NCBI RefSeq assembly: GCF_000238775.2
Contig: NZ_AFEJ02000002.1
Location: 124,001-188,000, forward strand
DNA length: 64,000 nucleotides
Direction of reading: 5' to 3'
Source: Acaryochloris sp. CCMEE 5410
Lineage (GTDB): Bacteria; Cyanobacteriota; Cyanobacteriia; Thermosynechococcales; Thermosynechococcaceae
The notes below the pieces were generated by a model that saw only the letters and a list, made by a program, of their open reading frames with translations, did not search any database and was not told where the DNA came from. The translations under genes were made by a program, and so were the position numbers. Of the stretch, positions 52,716 to 61,979 are shown piece after piece; within the stretch, counting starts at the first letter, position 1; every line of letters begins with the position of its first letter.

Positions 52716-52748
52716 ACAGAGGAAGCTAAATCCCCTAGCTTCCTCTGT
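52716..52748. terminator. Strong terminator between the RTX gene and pstB (convergent)
   Basis: Perfect 13-bp stem ACAGAGGAAGCTA / TAGCTTCCTCTGT with a 7-nt loop; TTTCTT follows on the plus strand. Serves the plus-strand RTX transcript and the end of the minus-strand pst operon. Confidence 0.85.
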
Positions 52749-52766
52749 TTCTTGCGAATGCCTGCA

Positions 52767-53594
52767 TTAACCAAACCGACCTGAGACGTAATCGCGGGTG
52801 TAGTCTTGCTTGGGATTGGTGAAGATGGTGACGGTATCGTTAAATTCCACCAAATACCCCAACTTACCCCCCTGCTCAGTGGCTTCGGCATTGAAAAAGG
52901 CTGTTTTGTCAGAAACCCGAGAAGCCTGCTGCATGTTGTGAGTCACGATCACAATGGTGTACTGCTCTTTTAGCTCCTGCATGAGTTCTTCAATGCGCAG
53001 GGTAGAGATGGGATCCAAGGCTGAGCAGGGCTCGTCCATGAGGATGACTTCGGGCTGGATTGCGATCGCACGAGCAATACACAACCGCTGCTGCTGTCCC
53101 CCCGACAAAGATAGTCCACTCTCCTTGAGCTTGTCCTTTACCTCATCCCAAATGGCAGCCTTCCGAAGAGAGCTTTCCACCAGCTGGTCCATATTGCCCT
53201 GGTAGCCATTGATGCGAGCGCCAAAGGCAATATTCTCGTAGATTGATTTGGGAAAAGGATTCGGCTTTTGGAAGACCATGCCAATCCGACGCCGAACTTC
53301 AACCGGATCCACCTTCTTGCTGTAGAGGTTAACGCCCCGGAAAAAGACATTTCCCTTCACCTTGGCACTAGGAATCAAGTCATTAGTGCGATTGAAGCAG
53401 CGGAGTACCGTGCTTTTACCACAGCCCGATGGCCCGATAAAAGCCGTAATTTGACTCGCAGGAATGTCGAGAAACACTTCACGAACAGCCGGAGTGGATC
53501 CATAATAGACGGACACCCCTTCCATTTTTAATGCAGGTTGTTCAGTGACTGGACTGGAATCAGAGGTCATAGGTGAGTCGGCAAGGTTAGTCAT
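52767..53594 (-). CDS. pstB: Phosphate ABC transporter ATP-binding protein
   Basis: 275 residues. Walker [11 protein letters not shown]-loop [19 protein letters not shown], signature [33 protein letters not shown] (with Walker B) and H-loop VTHNMQQA, all in the PstB version. Hydrolyses ATP to drive high-affinity phosphate uptake through PstA/PstC. The first ~15 residues are a short extension. Last gene of the sphX-pstC-pstA-pstB unit, 112 bp after pstA. Confidence 0.98.
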   Translation of the reverse strand: MTNLADSPMTSDSSPVTEQPALKMEGVSVYYGSTPAVREVFLDIPASQITAFIGPSGCGKSTVLRCFNRTNDLIPSAKVKGNVFFRGVNLYSKKVDPVEVRRRIGMVFQKPNPFPKSIYENIAFGARINGYQGNMDQLVESSLRKAAIWDEVKDKLKESGLSLSGGQQQRLCIARAIAIQPEVILMDEPCSALDPISTLRIEELMQELKEQYTIVIVTHNMQQASRVSDKTAFFNAEATEQGGKLGYLVEFNDTVTIFTNPKQDYTRDYVSGRFG

Positions 53595-53706
53595 GGGTTC
53601 GCATCCACAAGCTTATCAGTGAGAGTCGGTTTATTATTCTCATTTCACCTTAAAGAACACAGCTTATTACTGGGTTAAGAAATGAAAGAAAATAATGAGA
53701 TTAGGA

Positions 53707-54642
53707 TCACAGCTTTTGATTCTGAAATTTATTACGAAGCAGAATCGCGGTTGTATTCATCAGCAACAGCACCACTAGCAAAATAATGATCCCTCCAGCT
53801 GCAATGGGTTCAAATGACTTCTGAGCCCGGGCAATCCAGACATAAATTTGAATGGGTAACGCTGTAAAGTCAGATTGCAGCCCTTCCAGAGACAAAGGAG
53901 GAGCAAAAGCGATATAGCCTGCCGCACCCACCACCAAAATAGGGGCTGTTTCGCCAATAGCGCGGGAAAGGGCCAGAATCGTTCCGGTTAAAATCCCCGG
54001 CAGAGATTGAGGAAAAACTAGATCTCGAATCACTTGCCAGCGGGTAGCCCCCAAGGAAAATCCGCCCTGGCGCAGGCTGCTAGGAACAGCCCGCAACGCT
54101 TCGCGGGTACTGACAATAATGATGGGCAAAATCAATAGGGCTAACGTTAACCCTCCAGCTAACACACTATTTCCACCGGTAATGGGACGCATAATGTCCA
54201 CGAAAACCGTTAGTCCTAGAAGGCCATACACAATGGAAGGAACGGCTGCCAAATTGCCCACATTAATTTCAATGATCCGGGTAAATAGATTATCGGGGGC
54301 AAACTCTTCCAGAAAAATGCCAGACCCAACACCAATCGGAAATGCAACGGCTGCAGTAATGCAGAGGAGCCAAACGGTGCCCATCAGAGCTGGCCAAAGT
54401 CCAGCTTTTGCAGCTTTGCGGGAAGGTGGACTGGTCAAAAAATCAAAGTCAATACTGCTCGCCCCGTCAGAGAGTACATCGAGAAGTAAGGTCACCAACA
54501 CCACCAAACTAATAAGGGTGGCCAGCCAAGTCAGAATTTCAAAAAAACGGTCCCACCGATAGCGTCTACTTAGAGCAGGCTTAAACTGATCGTTGGCATC
54601 GTCTTGAAGACTGGGTAAATCCCTGGGATTTGATAAGGTCAT
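53707..54642 (-). CDS. pstA: Phosphate ABC transporter permease PstA
   Basis: 311 residues with six hydrophobic helices and the permease EAA-like loop ALRAVPSSLRQGGFSLGATRWQVI followed by VFPQSLPGILTGTILALSRAIGETAPIL. Forms with PstC the membrane channel of the high-affinity phosphate importer. The ATG overlaps the pstC stop (ATGA), indicating translational coupling. Confidence 0.97.
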   Translation of the reverse strand: MTLSNPRDLPSLQDDANDQFKPALSRRYRWDRFFEILTWLATLISLVVLVTLLLDVLSDGASSIDFDFLTSPPSRKAAKAGLWPALMGTVWLLCITAAVAFPIGVGSGIFLEEFAPDNLFTRIIEINVGNLAAVPSIVYGLLGLTVFVDIMRPITGGNSVLAGGLTLALLILPIIIVSTREALRAVPSSLRQGGFSLGATRWQVIRDLVFPQSLPGILTGTILALSRAIGETAPILVVGAAGYIAFAPPLSLEGLQSDFTALPIQIYVWIARAQKSFEPIAAGGIIILLVVLLLMNTTAILLRNKFQNQKL

Positions 54643-55586
54643 TCGTATTTCTCCTGGAAACGGCGGACAAACCAGAAGCTAAAGACATTCAGACAAAATG
54701 TAATCAGAAACAACGTCATCCCCACCACAAACAATGTTTTATAACCAATCGTGCCGACCGGATTGTCTCCAAAGGTGGCCTGAACAATAAACGAAGTCAT
54801 GGTCTGTACGGAAACCCGAGGATCCAGGGTCAGTACAGGGGATGCACCAGCAGCAACCGTGACAATCATCGTTTCCCCAACAGCACGGGAAATAGCAAGT
54901 ACGCAGGATGCCACAATCCCCGATAGAGCAGCGGGTAGAACGACCCCGGTTACGGTTTCTCGCTTCGTTGTCCCTAATGCGTAGGATCCTTGCCTAAGAC
55001 TTTGGGGAACTGCATAAATGGCATCTTCACTGAGGGAGGCCACCAAAGGCATAATCGCGAAGCCCATCACCATACCCGCACTCAGAGAGTTAAAAATCTT
55101 CAAACCTGGAACGAATCCCTGGAGTAACGGTGTGACGAATAACAAAGCAAAATACCCGTAAACCACGGTAGGAATACCGGCTAACACTTCCAATGCCGGT
55201 TTCAACCATCTACGAACATTGGGGGAGGCATACTCACTCAGACAAATTGCAGCCAATAGACCAATTGGTAATGCCACCATCAACGCGATCAGCGAAGTCA
55301 TAAAGGTCGCGCTGATCAACACAAAAATTCCGAATTGATCACTAAACAAGGGGGTCCATTGGGTATCGGTTAAAAACCGAATCAAGGGAATCTCCTTGAA
55401 AAACTCAAAGGTCTCAAAGATGAGGGTGCCAACAATGCCAACGGTGGTGGCAATTGAAATAAGCGCAAAGCTGGCAAACAAATATTTAACGATTCGTTCA
55501 GACCATACGCTCAATCCTCGTTTTGGCCTCCACAACTGTGAGTCATGAGGTGGGGGGAGTGAGGTGGATTCAGTATGCATATTCAA
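54639..55586 (-). CDS. pstC: Phosphate ABC transporter permease PstC
   Basis: 315 residues. N-terminal membrane helix, then the PstC core: LPIGLLAAICLSEYASPNVRRW, LAGIPTVVYGYFALLFV, the EAA loop DAIYAVPQSLRQGSYALGTTKRETV and VVLPAALSGIVASCVLAISRAVGETMI. Second half of the phosphate permease. ~90 bp downstream of the phosphate-binding gene with a hairpin in between, and coupled to pstA by ATGA overlap. Confidence 0.97.
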   Translation of the reverse strand: MNMHTESTSLPPPHDSQLWRPKRGLSVWSERIVKYLFASFALISIATTVGIVGTLIFETFEFFKEIPLIRFLTDTQWTPLFSDQFGIFVLISATFMTSLIALMVALPIGLLAAICLSEYASPNVRRWLKPALEVLAGIPTVVYGYFALLFVTPLLQGFVPGLKIFNSLSAGMVMGFAIMPLVASLSEDAIYAVPQSLRQGSYALGTTKRETVTGVVLPAALSGIVASCVLAISRAVGETMIVTVAAGASPVLTLDPRVSVQTMTSFIVQATFGDNPVGTIGYKTLFVVGMTLFLITFCLNVFSFWFVRRFQEKYE

Positions 55587-55618
55587 ACCAATCAGGTTAT
55601 CTCAATTCTCGAATTATT

Positions 55619-55660
55619 TAGGGATTCTGAATAGCGCTACCTGCCCAACCAGAATCCCTA
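55619..55660 (-). promoter_or_regulatory. Intercistronic hairpin between sphX and pstC
   Basis: Perfect 11-bp stem TAGGGATTCTG / CAGAATCCCTA with a 20-nt loop, not followed by a T-run on the minus strand. It likely protects the upstream sphX mRNA end so that binding protein exceeds permease, as is common in binding-protein operons. Confidence 0.6.
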
Positions 55661-55675
55661 GGTGAGTGGTGTTAA

Positions 55676-56710
55676 TTAAAGAACGTCACTCAATTTAACG
55701 CCAACTGTCTTTCCGTCAGGGAAGATGGTTCCAGTCTTCCCTTCCTGGGCACGGGCCAACGCCTTGCCATAGATATCATCTGGCATGGGGAAGTAACCCA
55801 CATCAGCGACGAGTTCCTTGTTCGCTGGATCCAAGTAAAACTCAACGAAGGACTTCATTTCAGGACGATCCATAGCCGTCTTGCTGACATAAATGAAGAG
55901 AGGGCGCGCTAGAGGAGAATAGGTTCCATCCAGAACAGTTGCATCGCTAGGGGTGATACAACCATCCCCCCCATCAATCTGAACTGCTCTGAGAGAATCC
56001 TTATTTTCCTCATAGTAGGAATAACCGAAGTAGCCCATGGCATTTTTGTCGCCTGCAACACCACGGACAATTGTGTTGTCATCTTCACTAGTGGCAAAAT
56101 CGCCTCGGCTCCCTTCTTCGTCAGTAATCGCTTCATTGAAGTAATCAAAGGTACCTGAGTCTGTACCAGGTCCATAAAGGGTTAGAGGGGCATCTGGATA
56201 CTCAGAATTGACCTGATTCCACTTACTAATCTTGCCTTGAGCACCCTTTGCCCAGGCGGTCTTTAACTCGTCGACAGTCATACATTCCGCCCAATCATTA
56301 TCCTTATTGACAACAACAGATAGGGCATCATAGGCAACAGGTATTTCGATGTATTCGATATTTTTTTCCGCACACAAATCTATTTCTTTTTGCTTAATGG
56401 GGCGGGATGCATTTGAGATTTCGGTTTCACCTGCACAGAACTTCTTGAAGCCCCCACCAGTACCAGACTTACCAACGGTAATCTTGACATCACTGTTGGC
56501 CGCCTGGAATTCTTCGGCCATGGCCTCAGCGATGGGAAGAACTGTACTAGAACCATCGATCGTGATCTTGCCAGATAGGTTCGCGTCGGTGCCAGTGCTA
56601 GACGGCCCGTCACTAGTCGTTTCGCCACCCGCACAAGCGGATACGCTAGCAACCAAAACAGCTAGGGAAACATAGCGTAATAAATTCATAGATTTATGCT
56701 TCAGAAACAT
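55676..56710 (-). CDS. sphX: Phosphate-binding lipoprotein SphX/PstS, head of the pst operon
   Basis: 344 residues; ATG at 56710 has GGGAG eleven bases upstream. Signal peptide with lipobox VSAC, so anchored in the membrane on the periplasmic side. Binding-site motifs [41 protein letters not shown] and [15 protein letters not shown] as in SphX. Feeds phosphate to PstCAB. Upstream lies a seven-unit Pho-box-like array, so strong induction at low phosphate is expected. Paralogue of the gene at 43416-44408; the two differ in anchor and context. Confidence 0.97.
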   Translation of the reverse strand: MFLKHKSMNLLRYVSLAVLVASVSACAGGETTSDGPSSTGTDANLSGKITIDGSSTVLPIAEAMAEEFQAANSDVKITVGKSGTGGGFKKFCAGETEISNASRPIKQKEIDLCAEKNIEYIEIPVAYDALSVVVNKDNDWAECMTVDELKTAWAKGAQGKISKWNQVNSEYPDAPLTLYGPGTDSGTFDYFNEAITDEEGSRGDFATSEDDNTIVRGVAGDKNAMGYFGYSYYEENKDSLRAVQIDGGDGCITPSDATVLDGTYSPLARPLFIYVSKTAMDRPEMKSFVEFYLDPANKELVADVGYFPMPDDIYGKALARAQEGKTGTIFPDGKTVGVKLSDVL

Positions 56711-56782
56711 GGGTTATAAATCTCCCTAACCACACAAAAATAAGTAAGTTTATTCTACCTTCCGTTGGAGAATATCTGCTCA

Positions 56783-56856
56783 AGGTAAAGAATAGGTTAA
56801 ATTGGCGATAAGGGAAGCTAAATAATAGGGATAAAATGACGTAAATTGTCGGTAAA
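56783..56856 (-). promoter_or_regulatory. Seven-unit Pho-box array upstream of sphX/pst
   Basis: Read on the minus strand, 8-mers separated by 3 bp follow a strict 11-bp period: TTTACCGA, TTTACGTC, TTATCCCT, ATTTAGCT, CTTATCGC, TTTAACCT, CTTTACCT. Most match the cyanobacterial Pho-box unit (near CTTAACCT) at five or more positions. It lies 73 bp before the sphX start. Predicted SphR/PhoB binding region, unusually long. Confidence 0.75.
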
Positions 56857-56956
56857 TTTATTAAAATTCTTTGACACATTTTGGCAAATAAGTTACTCAA
56901 AAAAATCTTTGTTAGTTAGAATAATTAAGATACGAAAAAATATTTTGCGTGTTTGT

Positions 56957-57226
56957 TTGAATTCACCCCATTCTCCTAAAGACCAGTCCGATAGCAAATA
57001 TCGGTATTTATACCCTCGTAGTAAATACAGAGGGAGCTTTACTCCTGAAAAACTTGCATTCAATGCAAATCTTCAAGAATTTGCCCATAAAGTTACTTTT
57101 ATCTGTGCTCTGGAAACATCAGGAAAAATCTCTTCTCTGCAGGCTTATAAAGACATCAAGCGCCTTTGGAAACAGCTTAAAAAAAGTAAGAACAACTTAC
57201 AAATCGGTCAAGATCAACTGGATTAA
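56957..57226 (+). CDS. DUF7219-like small protein
   Basis: About 89 residues from a TTG at 56957 (MNSPHSPKDQSD); the frame extends to an ATG at 56846 but that part overlaps the Pho-box promoter and looks non-coding. Core: KYRYLYPRSKYRGSFTPEKL, FNANLQEFAHKVTFICALETSGKISSLQAYKDIKRLWKQLKKSKNNL, a pattern found in a cyanobacteria-specific family. Helical, basic C-terminus, no enzyme motif. Divergent from sphX across the Pho array, so it may share phosphate control. Confidence 0.7.
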   Translation: MNSPHSPKDQSDSKYRYLYPRSKYRGSFTPEKLAFNANLQEFAHKVTFICALETSGKISSLQAYKDIKRLWKQLKKSKNNLQIGQDQLD

Positions 57227-57666
57227 GAACTGGTTGGATTCACGAGTACTTGGAAAATATTAACTCTAATAAAGAAATACTAAATATTTCTTCCAGAAAA
57301 TGATGATTGCACAAGAGAAATATAATTAAACTTTCTCCAATAATCCTTTAGATAAGTCAACAAGAGATTTATCATAGTAAATTTAGCCCAAATTCACTGC
57401 TTTAATCTCTCTATCTTTCTTATCCTATGTTTATCTATTGTTTTATCCTGATTTAGTGGTCTGTATTTCTCGGGGAATGATGCCTGAGAGACACTCTTGG
57501 AGGTTAAGCAAAGGTTAATATAAGTCTGGCTGCCCATCAGCTGGGTTCTTCAGGGCTTTTATGCCATACCATAGGGCACTGGTTCTAAGAATCCTCTTCT
57601 TCTGCAGAAGTTCTCTTCTAGGTTGAGCATCTTCTGTAGAACTCCCTTTGCCCCAGTCTCGACCGG
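57227..57666. other. 440-bp intergenic region, no gene seen
   Basis: AT-rich on the left, more GC-rich on the right with TTCTTCTGCAGAAGTTCTCTTCT (57598-57619), a partly palindromic stretch. No RNA gene or ribosome site recognised. Confidence 0.4.
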
Positions 57667-58710
57667 ATGAGCTTATCCATCATGAAAACTCAATCCTCAT
57701 CTTCTACTCAAAAGAGAAAAACGAAGTCTTCACAGCTCGATGCCCAATTATCCTTGGGGGAAGTGGCCTATCGCGCGATTCAAAAACATTCTAAGAAATC
57801 CACGAAGTATCAAGATGGGGTACTGGCGGATCGCGATCCAGAAAATCTCCACCAAATGCGAGTGGGCATGAGACGATTGAGAACGGCCCTTGAAGTATTT
57901 GGTCCTGCGATTGATCTACCCGAGGCTGCTCAATCCTCTCAGGTTACTAAAATTGCCAAGCAGTTAGGCAAGGTGCGAGATTTAGATGTCTTGCAACTCT
58001 GGTTTCAACATTTTTTATCCATTTCCAGTACGAGCGCTGAAGAAGCCCAGGAAATTAAGCGGGTTTTAGGCCGACTAAACAAACGCCGTCAGAAAAAGTT
58101 CGCTCAACTCCCCAAATTGTTTAGGAGCAAACTCTATCGACAATTTGTCGTCGCATACCAAGATTGGTTAGAAAAACCACAATACCAGGCTATTGCCATG
58201 ATGCCTGTATTAGATGTGGTCCCAGATTTATTATTGCCTCTGCTCAGCCAACTCTTTCTTCATCCTGGGTGGCTGGTGGCAACGGAACCCCTTGAAGGGC
58301 GCATCTATCCTACGGTGGGCATGAGTATGGAAGCTCTGGATCAGGTGTTGGCTCAAGAAGGACCCGATCTGCATGATTTGCGTAAGCAAATGAAACGAGT
58401 GCGCTATCAAACAGAGTTCTTTATCCCATTTTTTGGAAAAACCTATCAGACTCAGACGCGGGGATTTAGAGATCTGCAAGAATTATTGGGACTTTTCCAA
58501 GATGAGGCAGTCTTAAATGAATTCTTGGTCAAAGAATTGGGAGCCTCTTGGCCAGATCAGCTTCCTTCTCTAGCCAAGCTACTGCAAGAAGAGCGGTTTC
58601 GAAACTGGAAAAAATGGCAAGCGCAACAGCTCAAGTATTTGGATCCAAAGTTTCGACGAACCCTCAGCCGTCGAGTTATGTCACCATCCTTGGAAACACT
58701 GACCACCTGA
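57667..58710 (+). CDS. CHAD domain protein (polyphosphate-binding)
   Basis: 347 residues. CHAD domains are alpha-helical bundles with conserved His and basic residues that bind polyphosphate. Seen: DRDPENLHQMRVGMRRLRTALEVFG (~56-80), AKQLGKVRDLDVLQLWF, a second half with DLHDLRKQMKRVRYQTEFF and LQELLGLFQDEAVL. The first ~30 residues are S/K/Q-rich. No CYTH domain is attached. Standing ~1 kb from the pst operon, it fits a phosphate-storage context, though no Pho box is visible in front of it. Start could also be the ATG at 57682. Confidence 0.92.
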   Translation: MSLSIMKTQSSSSTQKRKTKSSQLDAQLSLGEVAYRAIQKHSKKSTKYQDGVLADRDPENLHQMRVGMRRLRTALEVFGPAIDLPEAAQSSQVTKIAKQLGKVRDLDVLQLWFQHFLSISSTSAEEAQEIKRVLGRLNKRRQKKFAQLPKLFRSKLYRQFVVAYQDWLEKPQYQAIAMMPVLDVVPDLLLPLLSQLFLHPGWLVATEPLEGRIYPTVGMSMEALDQVLAQEGPDLHDLRKQMKRVRYQTEFFIPFFGKTYQTQTRGFRDLQELLGLFQDEAVLNEFLVKELGASWPDQLPSLAKLLQEERFRNWKKWQAQQLKYLDPKFRRTLSRRVMSPSLETLTT

Positions 58711-58760
58711 TATTGGCCTTCGCAAGATACCAAACAGACCAGAAAAACGGATAGGTGGAC

Positions 58761-59303
58761 TTAGGATAGAGCTGGACTATCTGGATGTAATTTATCCCAA
58801 TCCCAGGCATGGGGGTTGGTAGTGATGTATTGGTGGAAGGTGTGAAAGGCAAACCGATGAGGAATGATATGCTGATCCACTTCTTGTTGCCAAAGGGGTT
58901 GATGGGGCAAGTTTCTCAGATGCTTGATGCGTTGGCTGGCCATCCCTTTAAAGGATGAGATCCACTTGAGCAGGGAATGCGATCGCACCTTCGTTTCCTG
59001 CATCAGGGGCTGTTGGGCCAGGTCCTGGGAGCTTGGGTCAGCTGCGCCAATAATGCCGTGAATATGATTGGGCATCATCACCCAATGGTGAAGGTCAAAG
59101 TCGGAACTCTGCTCGAAAGAGATCTGCCATTCTTCTGCAACTAATGCTCCTAAATCATTGAGCTGCATTTCACCAGCAATAATTTCCCCAAACAAGCACT
59201 CTCGTTCATGGGTGCAGAGAGTAATAAAGTAGGTCTCTGTCTGAGGAAATGTCGATTGGAGGGTGGGGGCGGTGGGGGAAGGGAGGGTTAAAGTTTGAGA
59301 CAC
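58761..59303 (-). CDS. REP-associated tyrosine transposase (RAYT, IS200-like Y1)
   Basis: 180 residues, GTG start. Single-strand Y1 transposase features: YFITLCTHERECLFGEI, NDLGALVAEEW, the HUH motif MMPNHIHGII, then KWISSFKGMASQRIK, PLWQQEVDQHIIPHRFAFHTFHQYI with the Tyr. Stand-alone copies of this size (TnpREP) move or maintain short palindromic repeats rather than whole IS elements. No flanking target repeats or left/right end hairpins were recognised, so it looks like a domesticated, single-copy gene. Confidence 0.88.
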   Translation of the reverse strand: MSQTLTLPSPTAPTLQSTFPQTETYFITLCTHERECLFGEIIAGEMQLNDLGALVAEEWQISFEQSSDFDLHHWVMMPNHIHGIIGAADPSSQDLAQQPLMQETKVRSHSLLKWISSFKGMASQRIKHLRNLPHQPLWQQEVDQHIIPHRFAFHTFHQYITTNPHAWDWDKLHPDSPALS

Positions 59304-59988
59304 GAGAGGAAAGCTATTGTTGTTGGAAAGAGTTGAGTTGGATTTGAATGCATTGTCCTTAGAATGCCCATATGAATGGGAAATCTAAAGAATATAAATA
59401 TATTTAATAAGTAATATTACTAATATTTACTATTAATTAATCCGTAATTCAATTATGGCAAATATTTAGAATAGATGTCGTTTCTTTCGATACAAAATAG
59501 GGAATTAATCCTATGGGTCATGTGCCTATTGATTGGAACTAATCTCGTTGATTGCCATCAGTAAATGTGCGTAATTCTTACTAATTGAGAGAAAATATAT
59601 CAAAAGTTGACATTTGTTTTACAACGAATACATAAAGAAGACTCAACCTGAATTAAGCTGAGTCTCTTAGAACGGATGATAGCTACTGCAAGTATTTCTA
59701 ATATGGCCTAATATAGCTCTGTTTAGCAGTGTTTGACTGAAAGTTGAGTCTTGAACTGCTCTGCTCAGATACAGTTTGGGGGCAATCCCGTTGAATTTTT
59801 TTCACCACATCGCAACTAACGTTGCTGAACAATATATTCTAGGCTGATAATACCCCCACCAGTGCTGAAAAATAGTCGGATAAACGGCCTTGGAACGCAG
59901 CGAGTTCAATGTTGGCCATTGCACCCAATACTCAAACTATTTTGGTTTGCCCAATGGGAAAAGTAGTTATAACCATAGATATCAAATT
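59304..59988. other. 685-bp AT-rich intergenic region, no gene seen
   Basis: Contains CCCAT-atga-ATGGG near 59368, a hairpin AGACTCA/TGAGTCT (59639-59665) preceded by a TTGACA box at 59607, and long A/T runs. Could hide a small RNA, but support is slight. Confidence 0.35.
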
Positions 59989-60135
59989 TTAAGGGGTCTT
60001 AGACTCTCGATGCGCTGTCTTACGCTTTGGAAATGAGCGATTAGACTGGGCAAAGGCCTCGGTTCCAAACCTACCCAGGGAAGACATCAGGCTAGAGAAA
60101 ATAGCCAGGCTGCTTAATAACTTTTTCACGGACAT
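59989..60135 (-). CDS. Small secreted peptide (46-48 aa)
   Basis: ATG at 60135 or, better spaced from AGAGG, GTG at 60129. Begins (MS)VKKLLSSLAIFSSLMSS: a classic signal peptide with cleavage after EAFA. The mature part is only ~20 residues, basic (NRSFPKRKTAHRESKTP). No family known. Located upstream of nothing obvious on its strand. Confidence 0.4.
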   Translation of the reverse strand: MSVKKLLSSLAIFSSLMSSLGRFGTEAFAQSNRSFPKRKTAHRESKTP

Positions 60136-60429
60136 ATCCTCTAAATTGATATTTCTATGAAAACACTAAAAAATCAGCTTTTAAGGGATACATCCCACAA
60201 CCTCGTAGAGATATTATCTGCAAAATTGTGGGGGCTAGATCATGGTCTCACGCCCATTGGATCGGTAGAATAGTTGAATTCTGAATGATGTTATAACCTG
60301 ACAACGATTTAGCCCTGACACCCAAGAGACCTGTCATAGGTACACCACAGCATCTTGTCAGTGCTGCCCAGTACGATATTGATTTTATTGAGTCCCACAC
60401 ATTTCATTCACCAGAAATACCCCAGGAGA

Positions 60430-61158
60430 TTAGAACGCCATTTCTATTTTCTTAAAGTCCAGCTCAATTTCAGCCCAAAGAGCCTTATTGTGAGGATCCG
60501 TATTCAATGCTTTCTTGAGATAAGCTCTGGCCTGATTGAGTTTCCGTTCCCGGATGAGTTGCCGTCCCCATGATTGGTAAATAATGGCCTGCCATTGTCT
60601 CACTTCCACATCCTGGGGAAGACGTTGGGCAAGGGCTTCAATAAGGGCAACGGCTCTGGGAAATCTCTGGCGCTGAATTAATTCTTGAAGTTGCTTATAA
60701 GAATCCACCTTCAGTTTGATGTCTGCAGGTGAAAGGGGTGACTTTCTGGGTGCAGAGGAAGGCTTGGGTTGAGGAGTGGGCTGCTTTGGAACCGTTACAC
60801 GCGGCCTGGATATCGAGGCTTGAGGTCGAGTCTGATGCTGAGGCTGTTGTGGGGGCGGGGGCGACGAAGGTTTTGCCGGCTGGGTCGAAACTTTGACTGA
60901 GGGAGCAGAACGGGGCTTTGCTGTTGCTCTGGATGGAACAGATGCTGGAACTGTACTGTTATTCGGGGCAGGAGGGACAATTTTTTGCAGCGTTTTGTAA
61001 GCCTCAGTAACCTGAATAAATTTCTCATGGGCGAGTTGATCGCCCGGATTAGTATCCGGGTGCCATTGCCTTGCTAGTCGACGGTATGAGGCTTTGAGGT
61101 CTTCTATATTGGCTCTAGAAGTCAGTTGTAGCAGGCGATAGCAGTCTGCGATATCCAT
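60430..61158 (-). CDS. J-domain (DnaJ-like) protein with TPR-like C-terminus
   Basis: 242 residues. N-terminal J-domain (1-70): DCYRLLQLTSRANIEDLKASYRRLARQWHPDTNPGD with the HPD motif, then KFIQVTEAYKTLQ. A ~90-residue disordered linker rich in P/S/Q/K follows, then a helical tail (YKQLQELIQRQRFPRAVALIEALAQRLP, IYQSWGRQLIRERKLNQARAYLKKALNTDPHNK) resembling TPR repeats. J-domains stimulate Hsp70 ATPase; this type probably targets Hsp70 to a specific client. Not classical DnaJ (no zinc or glycine-rich region). Confidence 0.9.
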   Translation of the reverse strand: MDIADCYRLLQLTSRANIEDLKASYRRLARQWHPDTNPGDQLAHEKFIQVTEAYKTLQKIVPPAPNNSTVPASVPSRATAKPRSAPSVKVSTQPAKPSSPPPPQQPQHQTRPQASISRPRVTVPKQPTPQPKPSSAPRKSPLSPADIKLKVDSYKQLQELIQRQRFPRAVALIEALAQRLPQDVEVRQWQAIIYQSWGRQLIRERKLNQARAYLKKALNTDPHNKALWAEIELDFKKIEMAF

Positions 61159-61555
61159 GTGTTTTGTTAAAGTCAGAAAACCCTTAATTGAATTTAGATC
61201 ACCTGTCGGGATGCTCGATTTACTTATTCCACCTCTATAGTTGTCACTTCCAACAAATTTCTTTCACCATGAGCAAATATATTCACGTTGAACCACAGTA
61301 GCATCAACGCTAAGTTCGCAACAATAGGCTATTTGCGGATTTACCAGAGTCTGACTGGCTAGAATACTGCATCATCGAGGTCAATCTATAGAGTCTAAAC
61401 CAGCCAAAGAAAGGCAAAACTGATTCCATAGGTTTAAGCATTGTCTTTAAACTCAGGGGAGACACTAAGGTTTGCTAAACTGCCTCTACCACTCAACATA
61501 TGGACGAAGAGTTTGGTTTGACTGTCTCTACTGCTGTTTGTAGCAGGTACCCCTT
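61159..61555. other. 397-bp divergent intergenic region, no gene seen
   Basis: Promoter space between the J-domain and STAS genes; no repeats, RNA gene or clear promoter recognised. Confidence 0.4.
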
Positions 61556-61930
61556 GTGCAACAACTACCGAGCTTCTGTATTGTTCATCCCCCTCAACAT
61601 CTCACTTCCACAACCCAAGACGTGTTTTATCAACATATCTATGAGCTGGTTCAATCTCGGGTTGAGGTCATTCTGATCAATTTGGAAACCGTCACCCGTT
61701 TAGATAGCGGGGGTTTAGGTATTTTATTTGGCGCTTTTCGGATTTCCCATCGCCAAGGAAAGCGGTTAATGTTGTATTCACCTCAGACCCATGTGGTGAA
61801 GAATCTCCACAAGACGGGACTTACTCAAATCGTTGGGACTTATGCAACCCTGGCAGACTGCATCAAGGATGCCATCCCCTACTCCCATCGCTGGGCTCAA
61901 GATCGGTCGATTCAACTGCCTGAGTTTTAG
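61556..61930 (+). CDS. STAS domain protein (anti-sigma factor antagonist-like)
   Basis: 124 residues, GTG start. STAS fold: QDVFYQHIYELVQSRVEVILINLETVTRLDSGGLGILFGAFRISHRQGKRLMLYSPQTHVVKNLHKTGL. In SpoIIAA-type proteins DSSGLG carries the phosphorylated Ser as its second Ser; here the motif is DSGGLG with Gly at that position, so classical phospho-control is probably lost. C-terminal extension of ~20 residues (YSHRWAQDRSIQLPEF). May still bind a partner kinase or transporter. No operon partner nearby. Confidence 0.88.
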   Translation: MQQLPSFCIVHPPQHLTSTTQDVFYQHIYELVQSRVEVILINLETVTRLDSGGLGILFGAFRISHRQGKRLMLYSPQTHVVKNLHKTGLTQIVGTYATLADCIKDAIPYSHRWAQDRSIQLPEF

Positions 61931-61979
61931 GCTCAACCAGGTTCATTCAAGAGGGCTTAGAGCTGAAAAACTGGCACCT

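Noticed and set aside
59601-59670. Small RNA with TTGACA box and AGACTCA/TGAGTCT hairpin
   Set aside because: The -10 region is poor and the hairpin has no T-run; mentioned only in the intergenic entry.
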